Assembly (NCBI GenBank): GCA_018896395.1
Contig: JAHIMN010000009.1
Location: forward strand, 1-10,239
Length of the DNA: 10,239 bases
Direction of reading: 5' to 3'
From: Verrucomicrobiota bacterium
Lineage (GTDB): Bacteria > Verrucomicrobiota > Kiritimatiellia > JAAZAB01
Shown here: positions 1 through 5,707 of the stretch, one piece after another
How the letters are laid out: the number at the start of each line of letters is the position of its first letter
How positions within the stretch are numbered: the first letter of the stretch is position 1
Translations under genes and position numbers: made by a program
Notes under the pieces: model-generated
What the model saw: the letters and a program-made list of their open reading frames with translations, nothing else
The model's database searches: none
Told to the model about the DNA's origin: nothing

Positions 1-1442
1 ATGAAATAGATAAACGGGTTATAGGCCTGGGTGGCCAGCACGGCCAGGGACAGGCCGAACAGGACCAGCACTACCACGGCCTTGGGCCAGGTGATGGTCC
101 GCGACCAGTCCCAGGTCTGCGGCGCCAGCCACGTAACCGCCGCCGCGATGCCGAACATGCCCAGGTAATAGGGCTGATACAGGATGCCGCCCAGCAGGTC
201 AGCATTAATTGTGGCCCCGCCAAATCCCAGCATGCGGCCGAGATACTGGAAGGCACTGGTCAAATCCGGCGCCCGGAAAAAGACCCAGGCGATCAGCACG
301 ATCAGAAACGTGATGGCGACGCGCAGAACGCGGGGCAAACGGTGATAGAAGCTATGCTTCCCCATTACGCGCTCGGCCCCCAGCAGGGCGCCGTGAATAC
401 CACCCCAGATCACGAAATTCCACGAGGCCCCGTGCCATAATCCGCCCAACAGCATGACCAGCGCCAGGTTGACGTAGGTGCGTATGGGTCCTTTGCGGTT
501 ACCACCCAGCGGGATATAAAGATAATCCCGGAGCCAGGACGAGAGCGAGATATGCCAGCGGCGCCAGAATTCGGTGATGGATTGGGCACAATAGGGCGAA
601 TCGAAGTTTTTCGGGAACACGAAGCCCAACATGAGCCCCAGGCCGATGGCCATATCCGAGTAAGCGCTGAAGTCAAAATAAATCTGGAAGGCATAGGCCA
701 CAATGCCATACCAGGCATCCAGTACGCCGAGGGTATCGGCATGAAACGCCACCTCCACGATCTTGCCGCAAGGATTGGCCAGCAGGATTTTTTTGGCCAG
801 CCCCAGGCTGATAAACGCCACCCCGCGCGCGAATTTCTGGACCGTGTAAGTGCGGGATTGCAGTTGATCGGCCACTTCTGAAAACCGGATGATCGGCCCG
901 GCCACGAGCTGGGGGAACATGGAGACGAAACAGGCGAAATCCGTGAAATTGAGCAGGGCCTTCGCCTGACCGCGATAGACATCTATCGTGTAGCTCATGG
1001 ACTGGAACGTATAAAAGCTGATACCCAGCGGGAGCGTCACGCGCAGGACAATCCCCAGCCCCGGCCATCCCAGCCACTGCGCCAGGGCGTCAATATTACC
1101 CACGGCAAAATTGAAATACTTGAAAAACCCCAGCAGTGAAAGGTTCGAGCAGATCGAAACCACCAGTGCGATTTTTTGAATCCGCGTGCGGGACACCTCC
1201 GGATCCACCACCGGGACGGATGCTCGCCAGCGGAACCCGTTGCAGGCGATGACCAGCCCGACAATGTAGTCCACAAGCGTCGAGGCCAGCATCAATACCA
1301 TGAAAAGCGGATTGGCCCAGCCGTAAAACACGTAGCTGACCAGCGTCAGCAACCCATGTTTGGCCCGGCGCGGAATAAGATAATAGAGCAGCAGGGCCGC
1401 CGGCAGGAAATAAAACAGGAATAAATGGGAACTGAAGACCAT
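1..1442 (-). CDS. MBOAT family membrane O-acyltransferase (AlgI-type), C-terminal end cut by window edge
   Basis: The frame from ATG at 1442 stays open through all 480 codons to the left edge. The protein is a polytopic membrane O-acyltransferase of the AlgI/DltB-like MBOAT family, which transfers acyl (usually acetyl) groups across the membrane to an extracytoplasmic polysaccharide. Visible family motifs are an N-terminal SSHLFLFYFLPAALLLYY, then FPQLVAGPIIRF, DFSAYSDMAIGLGLMLGF, WRRWHISLSSWLRDYLYIPL (from W293), GGNRKG, and LWHGASWNF. The last carries His337, matching the catalytic histidine of AlgI. The final residues in the window read NPFIYF; family members often end FIYFQF, so only one or a few codons should be missing. 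No Shine-Dalgarno sequence is visible before the start, and the upstream 20 bp are A/T-rich. It is the last visible gene of the minus-strand cluster. Such enzymes normally work with a periplasmic SGNH/DHHW partner, not present here. The family call is firm; the acceptor polymer is unknown. Confidence 0.96.
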   Translation of the reverse strand, partial: MVFSSHLFLFYFLPAALLLYYLIPRRAKHGLLTLVSYVFYGWANPLFMVLMLASTLVDYIVGLVIACNGFRWRASVPVVDPEVSRTRIQKIALVVSICSNLSLLGFFKYFNFAVGNIDALAQWLGWPGLGIVLRVTLPLGISFYTFQSMSYTIDVYRGQAKALLNFTDFACFVSMFPQLVAGPIIRFSEVADQLQSRTYTVQKFARGVAFISLGLAKKILLANPCGKIVEVAFHADTLGVLDAWYGIVAYAFQIYFDFSAYSDMAIGLGLMLGFVFPKNFDSPYCAQSITEFWRRWHISLSSWLRDYLYIPLGGNRKGPIRTYVNLALVMLLGGLWHGASWNFVIWGGIHGALLGAERVMGKHSFYHRLPRVLRVAITFLIVLIAWVFFRAPDLTSAFQYLGRMLGFGGATINADLLGGILYQPYYLGMFGIAAAVTWLAPQTWDWSRTITWPKAVVVLVLFGLSLAVLATQAYNPFIYF

Positions 1443-1455
1443 TTTTTATATTTAT

Positions 1456-1483
1456 GATTGCGGATTGCTGATTTCGGATTGCC
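1456..1483. repeat. Heptanucleotide array, GATTGCN type, 4 units
   Basis: Four consecutive 7-bp units read gattgcg, gattgct, gatttcg and gattgcc on the plus strand. It lies just upstream of the MBOAT start (minus strand). A very similar block is at 4478-4505, and a two-unit version (caatcgg twice, reverse complement) is at 7912-7925. Confidence 0.75.
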
Positions 1484-1501
1484 GGTGTCAGGCGTCCGGT
1501 C

Positions 1502-1527
1502 TCGCCGATCATGGATCGGCTCCTACA
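1502..1527 (-). repeat. REP-like hairpin element
   Basis: A perfect 7-bp inverted repeat, gccgatc (1504-1510) and gatcggc (1514-1520), encloses a 3-nt loop. On the minus strand it is preceded by TGTAGGAGC. This layout, a short GTAGGAGC lead followed by a hairpin, is that of the REP elements known from Pseudomonas. It sits in the 156-bp gap between the propeller gene and the MBOAT gene. Whether it is multi-copy in this genome cannot be seen; related hairpins occur at 5600-5669. Confidence 0.6.
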
Positions 1528-1554
1528 TGCTCCACGCTCAACGTGCTTTCTAGG

Positions 1555-1596
1555 CGTCCGTCGTCTGCCGTCTGTCATCTGTCATCCGTCTTCTGT
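1555..1596. repeat. Heptanucleotide array, CGTCTGT type, 6 units
   Basis: Six consecutive 7-bp units are cgtccgt, cgtctgc, cgtctgt, catctgt, catccgt and cttctgt. The array ends 2 bp from the stop codon of the minus-strand propeller gene (stop at 1599-1601). The same unit is repeated at 4510-4558 in an equivalent position after another minus-strand gene. Confidence 0.8.
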
Positions 1597-1598
1597 CC

Positions 1599-3002
1599 TC
1601 ACCGTTCCATCTCATAATACAGCGGCAGACGGAATTCGTCGCTATCCATGATCAGGCGCTCGCCTTCCAGTTCCGGATGCTCGTCGAACGGCTCCAGGAC
1701 CAGGCGATAGGTTTTGGTTTTGTCCCGCGCCGCCGTCGGGAGCACGCGGCCGTCACGGATGGCCCAATGCGCGACCATGATTTGCTTTTCGGCATAATGG
1801 CCCTCGGCAACCCGTTCCACATCATAAAGGTTGACGATCAATGCCCGGCGGTAGGGCGCAATAGACGCGGGTGATGGGATGCGGGAAAGTTCCACCGGGC
1901 GCGCCATCAGCACAAGGCGCGCGACCGGTGGTCGGTTTGTCGCGATAACAACCACCGGCGCCGCCGCAACCGTCGTTGCCGGCACTTTCACCCCGGCGGC
2001 CCGGCCGCCGGCGACCCAGACATCGGGGAAAAAATCGGCGTTCGTGTTGTGCGTTACTTGAACCCACTGTTCCACCCTCTGGAAATCGGCGCTGAACCGG
2101 CCGATAAAAATTTCTACGCCGGTGCCGCCACCCCGGATGCGGTTATCACGCCCCCCCACTGTGTAAGGGCCGGTCATGGTCATGAACCGGGGATGACTGC
2201 TCCAGCGCGGGTGATAAACCTCGAACCCGCCGATGCCGGGTGCCCGGTTGATGTTTACCACCCAGCGCCGGCCGGTCGCGTAATCAAAGAGCGTCAGATT
2301 CCGGTGGGCGCCATCAAAAATCCAGAGGCGATAGCTGTTATCGGGCGCCAGGGAGGGCCAGCACCCATTGCCGAATTTATGGGCTGCACCTGCGGCAAAC
2401 TCCAGAATGCCGCAGTCCGGCCAGGGAAACTGGCCGCTGGCCGCGCGGCCGTCGGCGGACAACTGGAAATTGTCAATATCAACCAGCGTCTTATCCCACA
2501 CCAGCTCGCTAACGGACGACTGGTCCAACAAATGCCGCCGGACGCGGAACATGGCCATGGAATTAGTAGCCGTCGTGCCGACGTAAACCCACACGTTGCT
2601 GTTCTGCGGGTCCTCCCACACGGCCAGCGCAAAGCCATCTGTCACCGGGCGCAGTCCGGACCCATCCCAGTTGACCGCGTAGATTTTTTGTTCTTGCCGG
2701 TTGGAAAAGACCACGCGATCCCCGCGGGGAGTCAGCAGGGGCTTGGTGTAATTGGACAGCTTCGACAGGATGGCCCGTTCGCCCCGGCCATCTTCCGTAT
2801 CGAAGCCCATCAGGCGTAGATGATTGCTTTCTGCCCCCGCATCCGAACCATCGCCGGCATCCTGGCACCAGGTTACGCGGGTTGGAACGATGGTCAGGGC
2901 CTTGACGGCCGCGGCCGGATCATGGCCGGGAACCGGCGCACAGCAAGCAACCGCAACAACCAGAAAAATGCCCACCAGGATGACTGGAAAGAAATGCCGC
3001 AT
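1599..3002 (-). CDS. Exported beta-propeller-like protein, probable lipoprotein, with distinct C-terminal domain
   Basis: This 467-residue protein begins with a signal peptide (MRHFFPVILVGIFLVVAVAC). Cys20 follows A-V-A, close to but not a perfect lipobox, so outer-membrane or periplasmic anchoring is likely rather than certain. Residues about 60-330 contain repeated TolB/PD40-like blades, such as LLTPRGDRVVFSN (89-101), QKIYAVNWDGSGLRPVTDG (105-123), FQLSADGRAASGQFPW (179-194), CWPSLAPDNSYRLWIFDG (214-231) and YHPRWSSHPRFMTMTGPY (263-280). After a spacer rich in Ala, Val and Pro (about 335-385), residues 385-467 form a separate module with IMVAHWAIRDGRVLP, LVLEPFDEHPELEGERLIMD and LPLYYE. 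I do not recognise this module by name. Cys46, Cys197 and Cys214 may form disulfides. The gene starts 21 bp after the acyltransferase stop, so the two are probably co-transcribed. No Shine-Dalgarno sequence is seen. A role in binding or presenting the acylated polymer is inference. Confidence 0.85.
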   Translation of the reverse strand: MRHFFPVILVGIFLVVAVACCAPVPGHDPAAAVKALTIVPTRVTWCQDAGDGSDAGAESNHLRLMGFDTEDGRGERAILSKLSNYTKPLLTPRGDRVVFSNRQEQKIYAVNWDGSGLRPVTDGFALAVWEDPQNSNVWVYVGTTATNSMAMFRVRRHLLDQSSVSELVWDKTLVDIDNFQLSADGRAASGQFPWPDCGILEFAAGAAHKFGNGCWPSLAPDNSYRLWIFDGAHRNLTLFDYATGRRWVVNINRAPGIGGFEVYHPRWSSHPRFMTMTGPYTVGGRDNRIRGGGTGVEIFIGRFSADFQRVEQWVQVTHNTNADFFPDVWVAGGRAAGVKVPATTVAAAPVVVIATNRPPVARLVLMARPVELSRIPSPASIAPYRRALIVNLYDVERVAEGHYAEKQIMVAHWAIRDGRVLPTAARDKTKTYRLVLEPFDEHPELEGERLIMDSDEFRLPLYYEMER

Positions 3003-3023
3003 GGCTTGCGTGTCCAGAGCGGG

Positions 3024-3770
3024 CTACGGTTTCTGATCCCGGCGGTCGCGCACGACGCGGGCGGGGACGCCAACGGCTATGGCATAGGCTGGGACCGAGC
3101 GGGTCAGAACAGCACCCGCGCCGACAATGGCGTTACTGCCGACCGTGATCCCATCCAGCACCTTGACGCCGGCGCCAAACCAGCACTTCTGGCCGACTTC
3201 GATGCCGTGGGACCGCGATCCCTGCTGAGTGACGGAAGCTTCGATATCCCGGGGATCGTGATCGCCGCCAATGAAATAGCAATAGGCCGCCACCAGGGTA
3301 TCGGCCCCCAACTCGACGCGGCTACCGGAAAACAATTCGCAGTTAAACCCGATGTTCACCCGCTCGCCCAAAACGATGTCGCCGTTCTTACAACTCAGGA
3401 TGGAATTCCGGCCAAGGAAACCGCCGGACCCGATGCGTATGCCCGTATTATCCCGGCCCTTGGCATCCAGCAGGCAATTGTCGTCAATGATGATATTATC
3501 CCCGATTTCAATCTTGTGCGGATGCCGCAACACGATGTTGGCGCCAAACACAACGTTCCGGCCGCATTTCCCTAACAGGCAGGGATAGAGCTTGGCGCGC
3601 AGAAAGAGACCCAACAGGCCCGGCATGCGGGCGCAAAGCAGGACAATCAGCTCGTATTTCAACAGCGGCCAGAATCCGCGCCGGCCGATGATCAGGTCAC
3701 TATAGCGTGCCAACCGGGATTTGGATTCGACAACCATTTCGCGCTGAATGATAACGCTTTCCGTTTTCAT
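3024..3770 (-). CDS. Left-handed beta-helix (hexapeptide repeat) acyltransferase
   Basis: This 248-residue protein is a WbbJ/CysE-type O-acetyltransferase, predicted cytoplasmic or membrane-associated and using acetyl-CoA or a similar donor. Hexapeptide repeats run from about residue 70 to 240: FGANIVLRHPHKIEIGDNII, IRIGSGGFLGRNSIL, IVLGERVNIGFNCEL, VELGADTLVAAYCYFIGGDH, IEVGQKCWFGAGVKVLDG, ITVGSNAIVGAGAVLTRSVP, ending AIAVGVPARVVRDR. His171 in GGDHDP is the likely catalytic base, as in related sugar acetyltransferases. Residues 1-65 form a longer N-terminal segment with a moderately hydrophobic stretch (LIVLLCARMPGLLGLFL). Homologues of this class in surface-polysaccharide loci acetylate sugar residues of lipid-linked intermediates. 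It lies between the DUF457 gene and the propeller gene on the same strand. Met12 is an alternative start; neither start has a Shine-Dalgarno sequence. The sugar substrate is unknown. Confidence 0.93.
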   Translation of the reverse strand: MKTESVIIQREMVVESKSRLARYSDLIIGRRGFWPLLKYELIVLLCARMPGLLGLFLRAKLYPCLLGKCGRNVVFGANIVLRHPHKIEIGDNIIIDDNCLLDAKGRDNTGIRIGSGGFLGRNSILSCKNGDIVLGERVNIGFNCELFSGSRVELGADTLVAAYCYFIGGDHDPRDIEASVTQQGSRSHGIEVGQKCWFGAGVKVLDGITVGSNAIVGAGAVLTRSVPAYAIAVGVPARVVRDRRDQKP

Positions 3771-3782
3771 GGGCGTAAAACG

Positions 3783-3817
3783 CGTTCTTCGTTCTTGGTT
3801 CTTCGTGCTTCGTTCAC
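3783..3817. repeat. Heptanucleotide array, CGTTCTT type, 5 units
   Basis: Five consecutive 7-bp units are cgttctt, cgttctt, ggttctt, cgtgctt and cgttcac. The array lies 12 bp upstream of the acyltransferase start. The rest of this 127-bp gap (3771-3897) is fairly A/T-rich and shows no gene, terminator or clear promoter. Confidence 0.75.
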
Positions 3818-3897
3818 AACCTTTACGACTTTATGCTTACATCATTTTTCTTATCAGCCCCATTTTAGCCACATAGCTTCGAGTGTCGAGACCGAAC

Positions 3898-4464
3898 TTA
3901 ATGTTTCGCGCGGTCATGTTTGAACCACAGCACGGCGATCACCGCGGGCAAGGTTATGGCCGTTTCCACCAGGACCAGGCGCAGATTCTGGAGCGACCAC
4001 AGATCGGCCCAAGTCTGCTTGGCCGGAGGCGGGAAAAAAGCGAACGCGGCGTGATAGAAGCGATCCGAAAACGGCCAGGCCAGCATAACCCCGATGGGCG
4101 GCGAACGATCCACAGTGAGCCAATCGGCCAGCAGATGACTGCCCAGGAGCGCCAGCAGAAGGCCGAACGACAGCCATGACGCCCGCCGCTTCCTGAGCCG
4201 GCCGTAGGCCCATATTGCCAGGGCCATCACGCCAACCCAAACCAGCGTATGCGTCACGGTCTGGTGATAATAATTCAAATTATCCCGGAAAATGCCAAAA
4301 AAATAATCCAGGTCCGGCACATTGGCCAAGAGAACACAGAATAGCAGGAGACGCCACAGTGCGCGGAACTGACTGGCCAGTTCGTCCCGGCGCCGGTAGC
4401 GGGGCAGGAACCGGATCAGGCCTAAAATGAGACCGATCAGGCTGTGAGCAATGGGAGAAGGCAT
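3898..4464 (-). CDS. DUF457/YdjM-type membrane-bound metal-dependent hydrolase family protein
   Basis: This 188-residue polytopic membrane protein has the features of the DUF457 (PF04307) family. The signature is an N-terminal MPSPIAHSLIG with His7, NVPDLDYFFG with Asp51 and Asp53, HQTVTHTL with His67 and His72, and LLGSHLLADWLTVD with His110 and Asp114. In the family these His and Asp residues are predicted metal ligands. Hydrophobic stretches are at about 35-50, 73-88, 98-112 and 160-181. Family members are predicted membrane-bound hydrolases, but the substrate is generally undetermined. The gene follows the PHP-like gene by 78 bp, a gap filled with heptad repeats, and precedes the acyltransferase gene. 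No Shine-Dalgarno sequence is visible before the ATG. The family assignment is good; a specific role in the locus is unknown. Confidence 0.88.
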   Translation of the reverse strand: MPSPIAHSLIGLILGLIRFLPRYRRRDELASQFRALWRLLLFCVLLANVPDLDYFFGIFRDNLNYYHQTVTHTLVWVGVMALAIWAYGRLRKRRASWLSFGLLLALLGSHLLADWLTVDRSPPIGVMLAWPFSDRFYHAAFAFFPPPAKQTWADLWSLQNLRLVLVETAITLPAVIAVLWFKHDRAKH

Positions 4465-4477
4465 CGGAAGAATTTTA

Positions 4478-4505
4478 GATTTTCAATTGCCGATTTTCGA
4501 TTTTT
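4478..4505. repeat. Heptanucleotide array, GATTTTC/AATTGCC type, 4 units
   Basis: Four consecutive 7-bp units are gattttc, aattgcc, gattttc and gattttt. The block lies 13 bp upstream of the DUF457 start and matches the type and place of the block at 1456-1483 upstream of the MBOAT start. Confidence 0.7.
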
Positions 4506-4509
4506 GTCA

Positions 4510-4558
4510 CGTTTGTCGTCTGTCGTCTGTCGTCCGGCATCCTTAGTCTGTCGTCTGC
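4510..4558. repeat. Heptanucleotide array, CGTCTGT type, 7 units
   Basis: Seven consecutive 7-bp units are cgtttgt, cgtctgt, cgtctgt, cgtccgg, catcctt, agtctgt and cgtctgc. The array overlaps the 3' end of the PHP-like gene: its stop codon (TAA, 4543-4545 on the minus strand) and last codons (TTD) lie inside the repeat. It is the same unit as at 1555-1596. Confidence 0.82.
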
Positions 4559-5463
4559 AATTGATACAGTCGCCGCACCACGGCCCAGGCCCTGCACCGC
4601 GCACCAACCGGGGTAAGGCCGTAGCCGGCCCAGCTGGCCGCCGCGGGCCCGGCCAACATGCGGCCGATGGAGACTGCGGGCTGCGAGGCGTCAAACGCAC
4701 CCTGGTAAATAAACCCATAGGTTCCCGCGTAACGTTCCTCGCCGGCCAACGGCAACGGATCGGAACCGGGAATCACCGTCATGCCGCGCGCGCGCGCCAG
4801 TTTCATGAGCCGCGGCTCGGGCCACAGCGTCGGCCTTAAGGTGGTATCACCCAGGCGCAGGATTTGGCCTTGATCGCTTTCGATCAAATCCCGCACCAGA
4901 TGTCCGCGCGCAAACAGCCACTTGCCGGGCGACCAGGCCAGGACCGGAATACCGCCGGCTTCGACTACCCGTTGAATCACGTCGCGGGCAGGCAAGCCGT
5001 CCGGGATCTTTGCGCGCATGGCCAGAGCGAGAATTTCCAGCCGCTCGCGGGTCACAATCTGCCGGCCCGCCACCAGGCACACCCGACCAACCTCGTGGAA
5101 ACTAACTGTCACGCAAACCGGATCCGGCCCGCTCGTTATCTCGAGGCCATGGCCAACGATTGCCTTATCCTGATCTTTGAGGCGGCAGAAAAAATCGTGT
5201 TCGCGGCTTTCCGCCAGGAACGCCAGTTTATGAATTCCGTTTCCAATCGTTCCCGATTCTGCAAAACCGGCGGCGCCCGCCCGCAACGCTGGAGCGGTAG
5301 CGACTGCCTGCCCGCAATGCTGCGCATAGCGTTGCAGGCGGGCGGGCAGGCCGGCCAACCGGTCCAGATTTTGAATCAGGTTGCAGAACATGGCCTTAAT
5401 GTCATAGGCGGGATACACGTGCACATGGCCATCAGCCGCAACAATGGTTGGCGTATTATTCAT
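4543..5463 (-). CDS. PHP-like metal-dependent protein, function unknown
   Basis: This 306-residue protein lacks a signal peptide. Residues 11-17 read DGHVHVY, the H-x-H motif that opens the PHP and amidohydrolase-like metal-binding folds. A late GSDPLP motif with Asp235 resembles the GSDxH strand end of PHP proteins, and GIPVLAWSPGKW (171-182) resembles an intermediate strand. Intermediate metal-ligand histidines are not obvious (His49, His78, His89 and His105 are candidates), so catalytic activity is uncertain. Residues 38-53 are encoded by a GC-rich hairpin repeat that also occurs at 7736-7783, so this segment may be an in-frame insertion. The last residues come from a heptad array that also supplies the stop. 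It is the first gene of the minus-strand cluster, divergent from the glycosyltransferase at 5708. No Shine-Dalgarno sequence is visible before ATG 5463. The fold call is moderate; I do not recognise the specific family. Confidence 0.78.
   Translation of the reverse strand: MNNTPTIVAADGHVHVYPAYDIKAMFCNLIQNLDRLAGLPARLQRYAQHCGQAVATAPALRAGAAGFAESGTIGNGIHKLAFLAESREHDFFCRLKDQDKAIVGHGLEITSGPDPVCVTVSFHEVGRVCLVAGRQIVTRERLEILALAMRAKIPDGLPARDVIQRVVEAGGIPVLAWSPGKWLFARGHLVRDLIESDQGQILRLGDTTLRPTLWPEPRLMKLARARGMTVIPGSDPLPLAGEERYAGTYGFIYQGAFDASQPAVSIGRMLAGPAAASWAGYGLTPVGARCRAWAVVRRLYQLQTTD
5306..5351. repeat. GC-rich hairpin repeat inside the PHP-like gene (copy 1)
   Basis: A perfect 10-bp inverted repeat, gcctgcccgc (5306-5315) and gcgggcaggc (5342-5351), encloses an inner stem gcaatgct (5314-5321) with agcgttgc (5328-5335, one G-T pair). 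A second copy with the same outer arms is at 7736-7783. Shared blocks are 14 nt on the left (5303-5316 with 7733-7746), agcgttgc in the middle, and 13 nt on the right (5339-5351 with 7771-7783). Confidence 0.8.
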
Positions 5464-5566
5464 AACGAGGATGAATTACCACAAACCCCATCAGGATCAA
5501 GCCAATATTTCCCTTGTTTTCCGGCTGATGGCTCTATTAGTATATTTCTGATTCGAAGATAGCCGA

Positions 5567-5583
5567 CCACGCCTTAGGCGTGG
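5567..5583. repeat. Perfect palindrome with 8-bp arms
   Basis: The arms ccacgcct (5567-5574) and aggcgtgg (5576-5583) flank a single base. It could be an operator-like site or part of the repeat cluster that follows. There is no T-run to suggest a terminator. Confidence 0.6.
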
Positions 5584-5599
5584 CAAGCATAAAGTTTAC

Positions 5600-5669
5600 C
5601 CCGCACAGGGCGGGATCGGTTCTACATCGGTTGCATGTATCCGAAGGTAGAGCCGGTTTTATACCGGCT
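5600..5669. repeat. Head-to-head pair of REP-like hairpins (REPIN-like)
   Basis: The left hairpin is cccgc (5600-5604) with gcggg (5610-5614), followed by atcggttctaca, which on the minus strand reads TGTAGAACCGAT. The right hairpin is agccggt (5651-5657) with accggct (5663-5669), preceded by gtag (5647-5650), so the plus strand reads GTAGAGCCGGT. The two lead sequences are inverted copies and pair with each other across 5615-5657 (atcggttctac with gtagagccggt, two G-T pairs), with a further tcgg/ccga stem inside. This matches the inverted-doublet layout of REPINs. A related single element is at 1502-1527. Confidence 0.65.
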
Positions 5670-5707
5670 ATGTGTCGCGCATATAACTGTAATCCAACCT
5701 GACGCCG

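Larger units (their letters stand above)
5464..5707. promoter_or_regulatory. Divergent intergenic region between the two gene clusters
   Basis: These 244 bp separate the first minus-strand gene from the first plus-strand gene, so promoters for both directions should lie here. I could not pick convincing -35/-10 pairs. The first 100 bp are A/T-richer (for example 5531-5560), while 5567-5669 is filled with three inverted repeats, listed separately. No Shine-Dalgarno sequence precedes either start. Confidence 0.5.

Noticed and set aside
410..982. Minus-strand 190-codon frame inside the MBOAT gene
   Set aside because: It lies in a different frame from the 480-codon MBOAT reading and has low-complexity Trp/Ser/Arg content typical of shadow translation.
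1096..1578. Minus-strand 160-codon frame spanning the gap and the MBOAT N-terminus
   Set aside because: Its first part translates the heptad and REP-like repeats and the rest is out of frame with the MBOAT protein.
1555..1596. Heptad arrays considered as a CRISPR array
   Set aside because: The units are only 7 bp and directly adjacent, with no spacers and no cas gene nearby.
2049..2819. Long plus-strand open frame (256 codons) antisense to the propeller gene
   Set aside because: It mirrors the minus-strand gene, which has a signal peptide and blade motifs; the plus-strand translation has no recognisable domain and is an effect of high G+C.
2820..3575. Plus-strand open frame (251 codons) antisense to the beta-helix acyltransferase
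   Set aside because: The minus strand has textbook hexapeptide repeats across the region; the plus frame shows no family features.
4783..4799. Alternating CG run in the PHP-like gene (possible Z-DNA)
   Set aside because: It encodes a plausible Ala-Arg stretch in frame and is short; nothing else marks it as functional.
4864..5562. Plus-strand open frame (232 codons) antisense to the PHP-like gene and running into the divergent intergenic region
   Set aside because: It has no recognisable motif and runs through a non-coding, repeat-rich region; the minus-strand frame has the HxH motif.
5600..5669. Intergenic hairpins considered as rho-independent terminators
   Set aside because: No T-run follows either hairpin on either strand, and the region lies between divergent gene starts, not after gene ends.
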